Assembly: GCA_964408455.1 (NCBI GenBank)
Contig: CAYOZN010000041.1
Location: 1-32,464, forward strand
Direction of reading: 5' to 3'
Length of the DNA: 32,464 nucleotides
Origin: CAYOZN01 sp964408455
GTDB taxonomy: Bacteria; Planctomycetota; Phycisphaerae; UBA1845; UTPLA1
The notes beneath the pieces were generated by a model that was given only the letters and a program-made list of their open reading frames with translations, was not told the origin of the DNA and ran no database searches. Made by a program: the position numbers and the translations under genes. Positions 1 through 9,349 of the stretch are shown here, piece by piece. How positions within the stretch are numbered: the first letter of the stretch is position 1; each line of letters starts with the position of its first letter.

Positions 1-92
1 CCGAAGTCGTCGTCGAAGGCAAGGTCTCCAAGAAACGCAGCGATAAGCTGTTCATCGTTGATGCGAGCCACGTATATGTGAAGTCTGAATGA
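1..92 (+). CDS. 3' end of an unrecognised protein (partial)
   Basis: An open frame enters from the left edge, with its first full codon at base 3, and stops at TGA 90-92. It gives about 29 residues ending in SHVYVKSE. The short alternating pattern (VVVEGKVSKK...LFIVDASHVYV) looks like the last strands of a small beta-rich or OB-like domain, but too little is present to name a family. It points towards the tRNA gene and ends about 150 bp before it. The frame has no internal stop and the codon use is GC-rich, so it is probably real. Confidence 0.55.
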   Translation, partial: EVVVEGKVSKKRSDKLFIVDASHVYVKSE

Positions 93-194
93 ACCATGAA
101 TCCATTTAGCCGGCCGCGACTGGCGCCGGCAATGCAACTCAATCCGGGCGGCCGTCATCGGTCGATGCCCGCAAAACTGCGGAGCGGCCTCCGC

Positions 195-222
195 TTGCCT
201 CGCCGGGCACCCGGGTTACAAT
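195..222 (+). promoter_or_regulatory. Probable sigma70-type promoter of the tRNA-Arg gene
   Basis: TTGCCT at 195-200 and TACAAT at 217-222 are separated by 16 bp and match the -35 and -10 consensus in 4 and 5 positions. Transcription would begin near 229, about 15 bases before the mature tRNA 5' end at 244, which is a usual leader length. The rest of 93-243 shows no convincing gene. Confidence 0.55.
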
Positions 223-243
223 GCCTCTTCGACATTACAGGAA

Positions 244-317
244 GTCCCCGTAGCTCAACTGGACAGAGTGTCGGCCTCCGAAGCCGAAGGTTGCAGGTTC
301 GACTCCTGCCGGGGACG
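244..317 (+). tRNA. tRNA-Arg (anticodon CCG)
   Basis: A full cloverleaf can be drawn. The acceptor arms GTCCCCG (244-250) and CGGGGAC (310-316) pair perfectly, with G317 as discriminator. The anticodon stem TCGGC/GCCGA encloses the loop CTCCGAA, giving anticodon CCG, which reads CGG (Arg). The T-arm is GCAGG-TTCGACT-CCTGC. CCA is not encoded. The gene is the attachment site of the adjacent island: its bases 272-317 lie inside a direct repeat whose second copy is at 19457-19511, and the integrase gene ends antisense within it. Confidence 0.95.
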
Positions 318-1337
318 TGACACTTCCGATGCAACCCCCTGCAAACCGCGGAGTTCCGTCAACTCGCGGCGCGCGTCTGGTTTCGTGCATTCCGGTGGTT
401 TCCGCTCATTTTCTGCAGTTTCCGCAGCGCATATGCAGCGCTTGTCCGTGCCAACACCGCGATCGTCGAGACCGGCCGCAGCCTTGAACACCGAATCGGG
501 AATGCGCGCGTAGTGCTTCGCAATCACCTCGGGAGAATTGCCACACCACTCGGCGACCGCGGTGATCGGCGAACCGCGCGTCAGGTAATCGGTGATGGCC
601 ATGCCGCGCATCGCGTGCCACAGCGGCGACCAGGGCTTGAAGCCGGCCCGCTGGAGGATGACTTCGAACTTGCGGTGAAGATTGTGCGGCGAGAGCTGCA
701 CCACGCGCACCTCGCCGACGGGTGTCGCATCGAAGGCATCCTGCAGCAGCGGCGCCAGCGCCGGCGGGATAGGGCAGGTCCGTATCGCCTTGCCATGACG
801 CTCGGTCTTGGGGGATGGGATGCGCAGGCTGCGTGTTTCAAAGTCGACGTGATTCCAGCGCAGGAGGAAGGCCTCGCCCGTGCGGAGGCCGGCGATGCGC
901 GTGAGCCCGATGAGCACCCGCCAGGCCGGCGTCGCCGCCTTGTCGAGAATCGCATCAAACTGAGGGAGTGGCACGTAAGCATCCTTCGATGCGGCAACGG
1001 CCGCTGAGGGCAGTTCTTCGAATGCGATCGAATCGACCATGCCGCGCTTCAACGCATCGCGGAAGAAGGTTTTTGCGATGCTGGCCATCTTCTGCGCTGT
1101 CGCGCGCGACAGCGCATTGGCCGAAATCTTGAGCCGTTGTGCGTCGTGCTCCTCCTTCGGCGTCGCCAGCCAGTCGAACCAGTCGGCGGCATCGATGGGG
1201 CGGATGTCGCGCAGCTGCTTGTCGTCGCCGAAGTAGGCCACGAGATAGGATTCGACGTAGATCAGGATGACGCCGCCGACCCGCTTGTGTGGAATCAGCC
1301 CCTTCTTGATCCAGGTGCGCATGGTTCGTTCGCACAC
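255..1337 (-). CDS. Tyrosine recombinase (integrase) with N-terminal HTH
   Basis: This is a site-specific recombinase expected to integrate and excise the island at tRNA-Arg. The N-terminus (about residues 1-35) resembles the second half of an excisionase/MerR-type helix-turn-helix. Residues 40-110 look like a SAM-like core-binding domain. The catalytic domain shows R152 (GLRTGE), K177, H241 and R244 (HAMRG) and probable nucleophile Y276 (KHYARI); Asn in GNS stands where His/Trp is usual. The 3' end reads antisense through the attachment repeat and stops inside the tRNA, so the last 20 or so residues (RPRQESNLQPSASEAD...) are tRNA-encoded. The only in-frame start is a GTG at 1337. Codons just upstream still read VVRVAEAAKICR, the missing first HTH helix, but have no in-frame start; an ATG at 1390-1392 is one frame away. 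A small frameshift may have damaged the 5' end. Confidence 0.88.
   Translation of the reverse strand: MCERTMRTWIKKGLIPHKRVGGVILIYVESYLVAYFGDDKQLRDIRPIDAADWFDWLATPKEEHDAQRLKISANALSRATAQKMASIAKTFFRDALKRGMVDSIAFEELPSAAVAASKDAYVPLPQFDAILDKAATPAWRVLIGLTRIAGLRTGEAFLLRWNHVDFETRSLRIPSPKTERHGKAIRTCPIPPALAPLLQDAFDATPVGEVRVVQLSPHNLHRKFEVILQRAGFKPWSPLWHAMRGMAITDYLTRGSPITAVAEWCGNSPEVIAKHYARIPDSVFKAAAGLDDRGVGTDKRCICAAETAENERKPPECTKPDARRELTELRGLQGVASEVSRPRQESNLQPSASEADTLSS
272..326 (+). repeat. Left attachment repeat (attL) in the tRNA-Arg 3' half
   Basis: These 55 bases run from the anticodon stem of tRNA-Arg through its 3' end and nine bases beyond. They recur in direct orientation at 19457-19511 with a single difference, T304 against G19489, which is the last base of the T-loop. 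This copy completes a functional tRNA. On the minus strand it encodes integrase residues from about 338 to 355, within the string SRPRQESNLQPSASEA. Confidence 0.85.
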
Positions 1338-1426
1338 CCGGCAGATTTTGGCGGCTTCGGCGACTCGGACGACAGATGGTTGATGGGGTCATCGTTCACG
1401 ATTTTCCAACTCCTTAACCATGGTTC

Positions 1427-2353
1427 TTGAGTCAAGCGTTTCGCTTTGACGTTCGATCGACGAAAGTTGGTGTGCCGACATATGTGATGTTTGGGAACGC
1501 GCTTACCGTCCAACTTGTAGGCGAGCGTGGGCGCGCTGGCCGATTCGAGCGAGGAGTTTCTCAGCATCCAACCATCAACGACCCCGTGCATATTGTCACC
1601 GAGGATGATCTTCGAGCGATCTACGGTCCTGGAGATCCGGTGGACTTTGTGCCGGTGGGGCACCTGGCAAGTGCCGAATCAATCCCATCGCTCATCAACA
1701 TCAATAAGCTCATAACGCGACATGCCGCCGTTGTTGGCACTACCGGCGCAGGAAAATCAACGACCGTCGCGGGATTGCTGACCGCGCTTATCCATCCAGC
1801 TAGATATCCCTCCGCTCGAATTGTTGTCCTCGACATTCACGGCGAGTACGCGCGAGCTTTGAAGGATAGAGCGGTCGTATTTCGAATCGCCGCCGACGTC
1901 ACGCGCGGCGAACGCGAGCTCAGCATTCCATTTTGGGCTTTGAGTTTTGACGAACTCTTAAGACTCGCGCTTGGCGACCCGAAGGATCAGCCACGCGCGG
2001 TAGTTGCTGAAGCGATTGTGGCGCTTAGGCGCGAGTCACTACAGCATCAACCTCGTGCCGGCGTCACGGCGACAACGCTCACGATCGAATCGCCAGTGCC
2101 GTTCTGTATTCACAAGTTCTGGTTTGAATTTCATCAGCGCGAGCACCGGACCGTCGTGCCGCAGCCGGGGGCCGCCACCGACGAGGTTGAGTCAGCATAT
2201 GTACTGGATGGCAACAACCAACCAGTGCAACTGGGCGACGCTAAGTCTGTGACGGCGCCGCTGTACCGAACTGTAAAGACGACAGGACCAGCGAATCAGC
2301 GCGTGCAATGGGGACCGGACCCATTGGGCATTCATGGAAGTCGCACGGACTGA
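1427..2353 (+). pseudogene. HerA-like (DUF87) ATPase, truncated at both ends
   Basis: Family-like sequence starts near residue 26 (LTVQLVGERGR) and includes the HAS-barrel end, a Walker A motif GTTGAGKS and the DIHGEY segment typical of HerA-type hexameric DNA translocases. Later SPVPFCIHKFWFE is also family-like. The frame then ends at 308 residues, where such proteins usually run to about 550-650. The Walker B and C-terminal half are missing, as are most of the first 90 or so residues; the assigned TTG start encodes an unrelated leader. ATPase activity is therefore very unlikely. HerA partners include NurA, SIR2, DUF4297 and other nucleases in defence loci, so this is probably the stump of a defence gene. 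Its 3' end overlaps the convergent helicase gene by 22 bp, which marks a recombination junction. Confidence 0.75.
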
Positions 2354-5300
2354 GCTGTCAACTCAACGCGACCAGCGGCAATTGATAGCCGCAGCCCCAT
2401 CGCAGCCAGCTTGCGAATCGTCGGCCCGCAGCGCTGGAAGCCCAGCAGCCGTGCCGTCTCGCTGACCCACACATCGAATGGCATGCTGATCTGCTGCCGC
2501 AGCACGTGCATGCCGGCCGCGGCGATCTCCTCCGGTGGGATTTCGTTCATGTTCCGCTGATCATCCGCCGAGTCGCCGGGCAGGCGGAAGCGGTCATAGG
2601 TGGCGGGGTCGACGTCGGACGGCCAGAGGAAGGCAGATTCGCCGTGCTGAACCCATTTGGCCGACGTGGCGCGTGCAATGGCAGTGACACGATCGCGGAT
2701 GGTCGTGCCGCAGCGGCCGAGGCGCCAGTGGGCGGCGATGCGCCGGATCACCACGTCGAGCAGAACCGGGCCCTCCTGTCGGACGATTTTCTCCACGAGT
2801 TGTCGAATGGTGCGGTCGGAGCTCGGCTGGTAGAACGACTGCGGATCGCCGTAAACCTTCGAGATGCGCAGCGCCTTGTAAACCGGAAGCTCGTGTGTCT
2901 CTGCCTCGCTTTCGTTACGGGCCAGTGGGGCGTCGACGGCGTCGGCTTCGTCGCCAGCATTTGCGGAGTCTGGCACCGCAGCAGCTGTTATTCCCGCCAG
3001 TTTCGCTGATTCTCCCGCTACGCCTGGTACCGCCGATCGCGATGATTCTGCAGAGGCTGCTGACGCCGCCGCCTCCGATGCCGCTGACGCCGCCGGCGCC
3101 GATGCAGCGTTCATGCCCAAGCTCGCCGGGGGAGAGGCGATCCCTTGCGAGGGTCGGGGGCGGCTCTTTGCCTTTTCAATGCTTGCTTCAATCTTCGCCA
3201 GGCATTCGTCGGCATTCGTCCACCAATCGGACGACCACACGCGATGAAGCTGCCATCCGAGGCCCCTGAGAACTTCGTTGCGAAGCCGATCTCGATCGCG
3301 CGCCGTCTTGGCACTGTGGTAGTTCGCGCCGTCGCATTCAATTCCCAGTAGATATCGGCCCGGTGTTTCAGGATCGACCACCGCGAGATCAATGCGATAG
3401 CCGGAGCAGCCGACCTGGGCGTGAACACCGTAACCGCGCTCGCGAAGTCGTTCGCAGACTTGTTGCTCAAATGGAGAATCGAAATCCGTGTCTCCGCGCA
3501 ATGTCATCGCCTGCGAAATGGCAACGGGGCCACGCTCGGCGTAATCCAAAAACGACTTCAGGTGATTCACGCCGACCGAGCGCGTGCGCGAGAGCTCGAT
3601 CTGTTCCGCCCGCAGCGTGGCAAAGACCAGGACCTCGTGCCGGGCACGGGTGACCGCGACATTTAGGCGGCGCTCTCCGCCGTCGCGATTGATCGGGCCA
3701 AAGTTCATCGACACGCGGCCGCCAGCGTCAGGCCCGTAGCAGATCGAAAACAGAATGACGTCGCGCTCGTCTCCCTGTACATTTTCCAGGTTCTTGATGA
3801 ACACGGGCTCGCGTGCGTCGTCGCTGAAGTATGGTTCGATCTGCGGATGGGTTCGCCGCAGTTCGTCGAGCAGGTCTTCGATCAGCACCTGCTGGGCCAT
3901 GCTGAAGGTGACGACGCCGATACTCCGTTGCGAAAGCGCCGGGTCCTTCAATCGACGCGCAATCTCCGCGACCACGGCGTCGGCCTCCGCCCTGTTTGTT
4001 CGCGACTTGCCCTTGTCATAGACGCCGGCGACGTGGCGATAGACAACGCCGCGTTCGATGGCCGGCGACGGGAAGGTGAGCAGCTCGCCGTTGTAGTAGT
4101 GATGGTTGCTGAATGCGATCAGGCTTTCATGCCGCGAGCGATAGTGCCATCGCAGCCGCATCTGCGGCAGCCGCGCCGTCAGGCACTCATCAAGAATGCT
4201 CTCCATCTCCTCCACCACATCATCGTCGTCGAAATCCTGTTCATCGGCCCGTTGAAAGAAGTTGGTGGGCGGAAGCTGCTTGGGATCGCCCACGATCACC
4301 ACTTCGCTGCCGCGTGCAATCGCCCCGGCGGCATCCCAGACGGGTATCTGCGAAGCCTCGTCGAAGACCACGAGGTCAAACGGCGGATGCGATGCATCGA
4401 GGTACTGTGCGACTGAAATCGGGCTCATCAGCAGGCATGGTTTTAACCGCGGCAGCAGGTGTGGAATCTTCTGGAATAGCTGGCGTACAGGCAGGTGACT
4501 GCGGCGCAGCTTGCGCTGGCGTTGCAGGATGCCGGCCTCCGAGGCATCGCTGACGCGATCAGAGCTGAGTGGCCGGCGCGACGCGACTCGCGCCTGCACT
4601 TCGTCGCGCGTCAACTTTAAATATCGTTCGTCAGTATCGCGAAATTGTTGAATCTTGTGTTCGTGGTCCGGACTGAAGAATCGCTGCAATGCGGCATCCT
4701 GCTCGGTGATGCGCTCCATCCAGTTCTGATAGAAGCTCCGATCGAATGTCGGCCGAATACAATCGATCGCAAGTTCGCCGGCCTCAACCGATTGAATGAG
4801 TGCAGAAAGTCCCGCCTCGATCGCCTCCTGTCGAACCTCCTGCCAGTTGCACCAGGCCCGCAGCAACTTCATGCTGGCCTGCCATGTTTGAACCCGCTTT
4901 GTGATGCACGCCAGCGTCGCCTGCTTCGCTGGAACACCCCAAACCGATGCCGCATCGGCAATCAGCTTTGCTTCCAGGCCGGTGCGAACCTGATTCATGT
5001 CGGCGCAGGCCTTTGAGAACGCAGCGATGAGCTTGCCGAGCGCGCCCTCCGGCTGCAATGCGTCATGCCCTTCCACGACCAGTCTGCCCCAGAGCTTGCG
5101 AAATTCCGCGGCCTTGTCCACGCTCGCGCCGGCCGCCGTTGATGCAAACCTGCGGAACTGTGCGACCCACTCGCGCGTCGCCTGCACCTCGTTCCAATCG
5201 GCGTTGCCATCCTTCCATTTTGCCCCGAGGAACAGCCCGGCCGCCGTACTTTCACCCTTCATTAGCTTTTCGAGTTTTCCCAGCGTACGTGCATCCAGCA

Positions 5301-8300
5301 AGTCGCGACCGATCTCCTCTGCACCCAGAGCTTCGCGCTGATTCGCGACGCCGGCGAGTGTCCTGCGAATGGCGCGCATGCCGAAGAACCGGGGCAGGAA
5401 CCATGCGCTGCGGGCACGGGTGTACCGATCGACGAGGCCATCCAGGTCGAGTTCGAGCAGGCGGTCGGCATATCGCGCAAACAGGCGCTGCCGGAGCCCG
5501 TCACGCTTTCTTCCATTCTCAATCCAGCCATTGAGCCGTGACGCCGCCGTGTCCCAGTCCGTTTCGAGGAGCAATGCAAGCGGCACACGTGGCGCGGTGG
5601 CCAGAAACTGAAGGAGCTTTTCCGCAAATTCGAGGTGTACCAGGCTCCAGGTCGACCCCAGGCCCAGGAATGGCACCAGCTTTGCCACGATGGAATCGAG
5701 CTTGGCGCAGGCTTCGAGTATCGCGGACAGGTCCGACTCAATGCCCCGCTGCCCCGCGGGTGACCAGTTGCGCAACATGCAACCAGACCACACGTGGTTG
5801 GCAGGATGCCCGCATGCCTGGGCGGCGATCGTCATCCGGTCGATCAGGCCGTGCCAAGCCTCCAGACAATCGCGGGCAACCGAGTCGACGTCCTTCATGC
5901 CCAGCTCGATCGGCGGCACCTCTCTTAAACCGATCAGCCGAGACGTTGCCTGGAATACGCTTTCCCCGAGCGCCCTCCGTTGATGCAGGGCACCCACGTA
6001 GGTATTGAGTTCTCCTCGCAGCGTTCCCATTCGCGATGCTTCGCGGTCCCAGTCTTCGGGCGATCGCACCTGCCGGTGATCGAGGGCCTCGCCCAGTTGT
6101 TCGATGACGTGGCGCTTGTGCGTCTTGTTGGAATGCAGCTCGAGGCAGAACGGGCCGAGCCCGCAGCTGGTAAGGCGGTTGAAGACAACATTCAGCGCCG
6201 CCATCTTCTCCGACACGAACAGCACGCTCTTGCCATTCGCCAGCGAGTGCGCAATGAGATTGGTGATCGTCTGCGATTTTCCGGTGCCCGGCGGGCCGAA
6301 GAGCACGTAGCTTCTGCCCTCGGCCGCGGCGTACACGGCCGCCAGTTGCGACGAGTCCGACGGCATTGGGCAGAAGGTGGCATTCGGCGCGTGCGTCTCG
6401 TCGAGCTTTTCTTCATTCGGGAATTCGCGGTCATCGGGGTAGGGCTCGGTGGGGCGGTTGATGAGATGATCGACCACCTTGTTGCGCAACAAGTCGCCCG
6501 AGCGTTCCTCCAGATCGCGCCACATGAGGAACTTGGTAAACGAGAAGAAGCCGATTTGCGCATCCTCCACCACATCCCAGCGCGGTGTATCCTTCACCGC
6601 CTGCCGAAATGTGGTGAGAATCCGCCGCACGTTGATCCCCTTCTCATCCTGCGGAATCGGATCCATGCCCGGAACGGCAAGTCCAAAGTCTTTCTTCAGC
6701 AGTTCGAGCAGCGTGATGTTGATGCGCGGCTCTTCATCCGACTGGCTGAATCGAAAGCCTTCCTGAACGGAATGGCGGGATAATTCAACCGGGACGAGGA
6801 TCAATGGCGCAAGCCTGGGCTGCTCGCTGGCGTCCGATTGATACCACTGCAGGAAGCCGAGTGCCAGATAGAGTGCGCTGGCGCCGCCTTCCTCCATGGA
6901 GGTCCGTGCGGCACGATATGTTTCAGTCAGGCTGCGCTTCAGGTTTTCGTCATTGAGATTTGCGTACAGCCGGCGTTCCGCGAATTCTTCGCGCAATAGC
7001 TCGTCAAACGCGTCTTTGCCCGTTCTGGCAAGGTGCAACTCGCTGCTGCGTGGGTTCTCCGGTTCCAGGTCGGCGGGTCGGGGAAGTATCTTGAATTCAA
7101 GGCCGTCGGCCAGGGCATCCTCCAGCGAATGGAGTTCGGGACACAGCAGCTGCACCGTTTTCTTTGTCTGCCGGAAGTTCAGCAGCCGGTTGTGCATCGT
7201 CAGATCGAGCAACTTCCGCTTCCATCGATCGAGCCGCGTCGCGGCCGTCTCCTTCTGCACGGCCGCTTCGTTGACCAATGCCGGCCCGGTGTCCAGATCG
7301 AAAACCACGTCCGGTCCGATCGATACCTGGCCCGATGTCAGCTCGGCCGCTGCCGTTTCGCCGGCACGCCGCACCGGCAGCGGGCGGATGCGGCTCTTGC
7401 GACAGCGATGGATGTCCAGCGCGCAATGAAACTGCGAGACGTCGGCCAGGTGCCGCTTTGCCGCGGCGATCGCCACCTGAAAGTCATTCGGCGGCGGGGC
7501 GGTCACCAGCGTCGTTTCGAAAACGAGGATTTCGTTGAGATCGACGCGCTTGCGTATCCGCAGGGCCTCGTCGGTGGCACCATCGGCAAAGCACTCGTCG
7601 CTGGTCCACACGCCGGCGAAAGCATGTCCCTCGGTAATGATCACGAGCGGGTTGAGCCCGGCCTGCTCCAGGCACGCGGCGAACAGCACCGCCAGGTCCA
7701 GACACGTCGCCAGCCTGCTCTCAAAGATGCGGTGTGGCAGGCGAATCTTCTGACCGCCCTGTTCAAAGCTGGCCGGCGGGTTGCAGTAGCTCAGCGACCG
7801 CGCCTGAACGGCAGCGTAAATGGCCTGTGCAATCTGACCGACGCGCCTGGGGCTCTTCAATTGATAGCCGGACAGCGACGAGTCGCCGGTCTTGTCCTTC
7901 AGCCACGCGGCCGCGTCGCTCAGCAGGCCCTCTATCGCGGGATGATTGGGCAGCACGAAGGCAGCGAGAATTTCCGGCAGCGCGCGCGACAGACCGCTCC
8001 ATTCGTCGAAAGCGAGGATGTCAATCGGGTGCGAAGCGCGTGCCAGTACTGCTGAACCAGAAGAGACTGCGGCATCGGCCGAGGTGACAGAGGTATGTGA
8101 TTTCGAGTCTGGCCGAGCCGATTCGGAGGGTGCGGCGTTTGCACTTGCCCTGGTGTCGGCAGCGGGTTCCGCGGGTGTAATGGGTGTGGCGGGCGGCGAT
8201 GGATGTACCGGTGATGGCGGTGACTCCGCGCTGTTCGTCACGCCAGATGCGTCCATCGCGTCAGGCGTCACAGCCTCGCCTTGTCGCGCCGGTTCGGTGA

Positions 8301-8634
8301 GCGCCGCCTCGACGCAGAGCGTGCCGCGCAGCCGCTCGGTAATGCCCATCAGGTATTCCGCCGATGGACGGAGGTCGATCGGTCCCAGCGTATGCGTCGC
8401 GCCCGCCGGGATCGCGGCAATTCGCGTCTCCCAGGCGGGAAAAAATGGCGGCTCGCCCAACACGCGGACCCGCACGCCTTCAATCGCCGCGCTGCCGGGA
8501 TTCGTGACGCGGATCTGCTTGACGATGGGCACGTCGTTCTGCTGGGTGGCAAAATTGACCGTGGGGTCGCAATCGACCTCGACGCGAAGCACAAGAGTTG
8601 GCGCAGCAGTACTTTCCACGGCTCGACTCTCCAC
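2332..8634 (-). CDS. Giant DUF4011 / SF1 helicase / Vsr-like nuclease, 2,100 aa
   Basis: This is a single-polypeptide nucleic-acid processing machine, probably anti-phage or anti-plasmid. Domains in order: an Ig-like beta-sandwich (about 10-110); a Pro/Ala/Ser-rich linker (115-200); a transglutaminase-like segment (about 265-355) with C311 and H337 in place; DUF4011 (about 460-520); the SF1 helicase, with Walker A GPPGTGKS at 780-787, a long insertion (about 850-1400), Walker B FDEAS near 1424-1428, GDPKQLPP at 1449-1456, WHYRS near 1496-1500 and RRLNVAVTRAR near 1655-1665; a PD-(D/E)XK Vsr/MTES_1575-like nuclease (1715-1810) with D1749 and E1766 in GIECDG; an Ala/Ser linker; and two DUF3320-like winged helices (1940-2085). 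All key residues look intact. The annotated start is a GTG, but the in-frame GTG at 8619 has a better ribosome site (GGAGAG, 7-base spacing). DUF4011-helicase-Vsr proteins are known from defence islands; that it works alone here is inference. Confidence 0.9.
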   Translation of the reverse strand: MESRAVESTAAPTLVLRVEVDCDPTVNFATQQNDVPIVKQIRVTNPGSAAIEGVRVRVLGEPPFFPAWETRIAAIPAGATHTLGPIDLRPSAEYLMGITERLRGTLCVEAALTEPARQGEAVTPDAMDASGVTNSAESPPSPVHPSPPATPITPAEPAADTRASANAAPSESARPDSKSHTSVTSADAAVSSGSAVLARASHPIDILAFDEWSGLSRALPEILAAFVLPNHPAIEGLLSDAAAWLKDKTGDSSLSGYQLKSPRRVGQIAQAIYAAVQARSLSYCNPPASFEQGGQKIRLPHRIFESRLATCLDLAVLFAACLEQAGLNPLVIITEGHAFAGVWTSDECFADGATDEALRIRKRVDLNEILVFETTLVTAPPPNDFQVAIAAAKRHLADVSQFHCALDIHRCRKSRIRPLPVRRAGETAAAELTSGQVSIGPDVVFDLDTGPALVNEAAVQKETAATRLDRWKRKLLDLTMHNRLLNFRQTKKTVQLLCPELHSLEDALADGLEFKILPRPADLEPENPRSSELHLARTGKDAFDELLREEFAERRLYANLNDENLKRSLTETYRAARTSMEEGGASALYLALGFLQWYQSDASEQPRLAPLILVPVELSRHSVQEGFRFSQSDEEPRINITLLELLKKDFGLAVPGMDPIPQDEKGINVRRILTTFRQAVKDTPRWDVVEDAQIGFFSFTKFLMWRDLEERSGDLLRNKVVDHLINRPTEPYPDDREFPNEEKLDETHAPNATFCPMPSDSSQLAAVYAAAEGRSYVLFGPPGTGKSQTITNLIAHSLANGKSVLFVSEKMAALNVVFNRLTSCGLGPFCLELHSNKTHKRHVIEQLGEALDHRQVRSPEDWDREASRMGTLRGELNTYVGALHQRRALGESVFQATSRLIGLREVPPIELGMKDVDSVARDCLEAWHGLIDRMTIAAQACGHPANHVWSGCMLRNWSPAGQRGIESDLSAILEACAKLDSIVAKLVPFLGLGSTWSLVHLEFAEKLLQFLATAPRVPLALLLETDWDTAASRLNGWIENGRKRDGLRQRLFARYADRLLELDLDGLVDRYTRARSAWFLPRFFGMRAIRRTLAGVANQREALGAEEIGRDLLDARTLGKLEKLMKGESTAAGLFLGAKWKDGNADWNEVQATREWVAQFRRFASTAAGASVDKAAEFRKLWGRLVVEGHDALQPEGALGKLIAAFSKACADMNQVRTGLEAKLIADAASVWGVPAKQATLACITKRVQTWQASMKLLRAWCNWQEVRQEAIEAGLSALIQSVEAGELAIDCIRPTFDRSFYQNWMERITEQDAALQRFFSPDHEHKIQQFRDTDERYLKLTRDEVQARVASRRPLSSDRVSDASEAGILQRQRKLRRSHLPVRQLFQKIPHLLPRLKPCLLMSPISVAQYLDASHPPFDLVVFDEASQIPVWDAAGAIARGSEVVIVGDPKQLPPTNFFQRADEQDFDDDDVVEEMESILDECLTARLPQMRLRWHYRSRHESLIAFSNHHYYNGELLTFPSPAIERGVVYRHVAGVYDKGKSRTNRAEADAVVAEIARRLKDPALSQRSIGVVTFSMAQQVLIEDLLDELRRTHPQIEPYFSDDAREPVFIKNLENVQGDERDVILFSICYGPDAGGRVSMNFGPINRDGGERRLNVAVTRARHEVLVFATLRAEQIELSRTRSVGVNHLKSFLDYAERGPVAISQAMTLRGDTDFDSPFEQQVCERLRERGYGVHAQVGCSGYRIDLAVVDPETPGRYLLGIECDGANYHSAKTARDRDRLRNEVLRGLGWQLHRVWSSDWWTNADECLAKIEASIEKAKSRPRPSQGIASPPASLGMNAASAPAASAASEAAASAASAESSRSAVPGVAGESAKLAGITAAAVPDSANAGDEADAVDAPLARNESEAETHELPVYKALRISKVYGDPQSFYQPSSDRTIRQLVEKIVRQEGPVLLDVVIRRIAAHWRLGRCGTTIRDRVTAIARATSAKWVQHGESAFLWPSDVDPATYDRFRLPGDSADDQRNMNEIPPEEIAAAGMHVLRQQISMPFDVWVSETARLLGFQRCGPTIRKLAAMGLRLSIAAGRVELTAQSVRLP

Positions 8635-8731
8635 TCGATGCGTCGGTCACACGGCCATCAGCTGGGCGGCATCTTAAGCGAAGATGGCCAGATACTCCCG
8701 CGCGGGCCCCGGCTGGCGTGCGGCTCGTCAT

Positions 8732-8748
8732 GCCGGTTCGATTCCGGC
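8732..8748 (+). other. tRNA T-arm-like sequence in the 8635-8811 intergenic gap
   Basis: GCCGG, then a TTCGATT loop, then CCGGC forms a perfect 5-bp T-arm with the conserved TTCGA. No matching acceptor 5' strand or anticodon arm is visible within 75 bases, so it is not a tRNA gene. It could be the 3' scar of a tRNA used by an earlier insertion, or chance in GC-rich DNA. The 177-bp gap otherwise holds only the upstream region of the helicase gene. Confidence 0.3.
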
Positions 8749-8811
8749 TGCCGTTTAATTGCAAGAGCCGGAAGGACACAGGAGAATGCTGGAAGCAATG
8801 ACTGACGTGAT

Positions 8812-9333
8812 TTATTCAAGCTTCGCAGGTCGCGAAGAGGCCTGAGATATCGGCTCGCCGCACGGAGGATGCAACTCGGTCCAGTCGAGGAGTTCAAGAT
8901 CATAAGGCTTCGGCGCGTCGTGATTTTCGCGCAGATAGTCGCGACTCATATCAGGAGGTGGTAGTCTTTTCACAATCTTCCCACTGTGATCCAGGATAAA
9001 GCCGAGGCCATAGAGTTGGTCTGCTTTGGCACGGCGAGTAATGAAGTGGAATGAAAGTTGAAGGTAGGCCGACGTTGGATACTCACCAAACAAGGACTCG
9101 CTAAGAAAAATCCAGGTGACTTCATCATCGGCCCAGGTCTGCGGGCATGGCACCTTGTACCACTCTGGCTTGTACCAATCGGCTTTCCACGAATCTCCGT
9201 CGGATCGAGGCGGATCGCCGGGTTGATGCGGATGAACCCATTTGTGCGTAACCATGCCCGGCTCAGGATGAATTGCAAAAATGACCGAAGGATGGTTGGC
9301 ACCGATCTTGAGGCCATACTCACTGGCGTCCAT
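8812..9333 (-). CDS. Unrecognised 173-residue protein
   Basis: I do not recognise this protein. The frame is open further upstream (to 9645), but that part is the antisense-like frame of the broken sigma gene. The ATG at 9333 (MDASEYGLKIG) follows AAAGG with a 5-base gap and is the likely start. The protein is soluble, without signal peptide or membrane helix. It is rich in Trp, Tyr, His and Pro (for example WYKPEWYKVPCPQTW and HKWVHPHQPGD), suggesting a compact alpha/beta or beta protein. The C-terminal SRPAKLE is probably disordered. It begins exactly where the sigma-factor gene loses its C-terminus, so an insertion or deletion brought it here. It may be island cargo; no function is proposed. 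Confidence 0.55.
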   Translation of the reverse strand: MDASEYGLKIGANHPSVIFAIHPEPGMVTHKWVHPHQPGDPPRSDGDSWKADWYKPEWYKVPCPQTWADDEVTWIFLSESLFGEYPTSAYLQLSFHFITRRAKADQLYGLGFILDHSGKIVKRLPPPDMSRDYLRENHDAPKPYDLELLDWTELHPPCGEPISQASSRPAKLE

Positions 9334-9349
9334 GTCGGCCTTTCTGCCT

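Noticed and set aside
513..1007. Plus-strand open frame of 164 codons over the integrase
   Set aside because: It is antisense to clear integrase catalytic motifs and has no family features.
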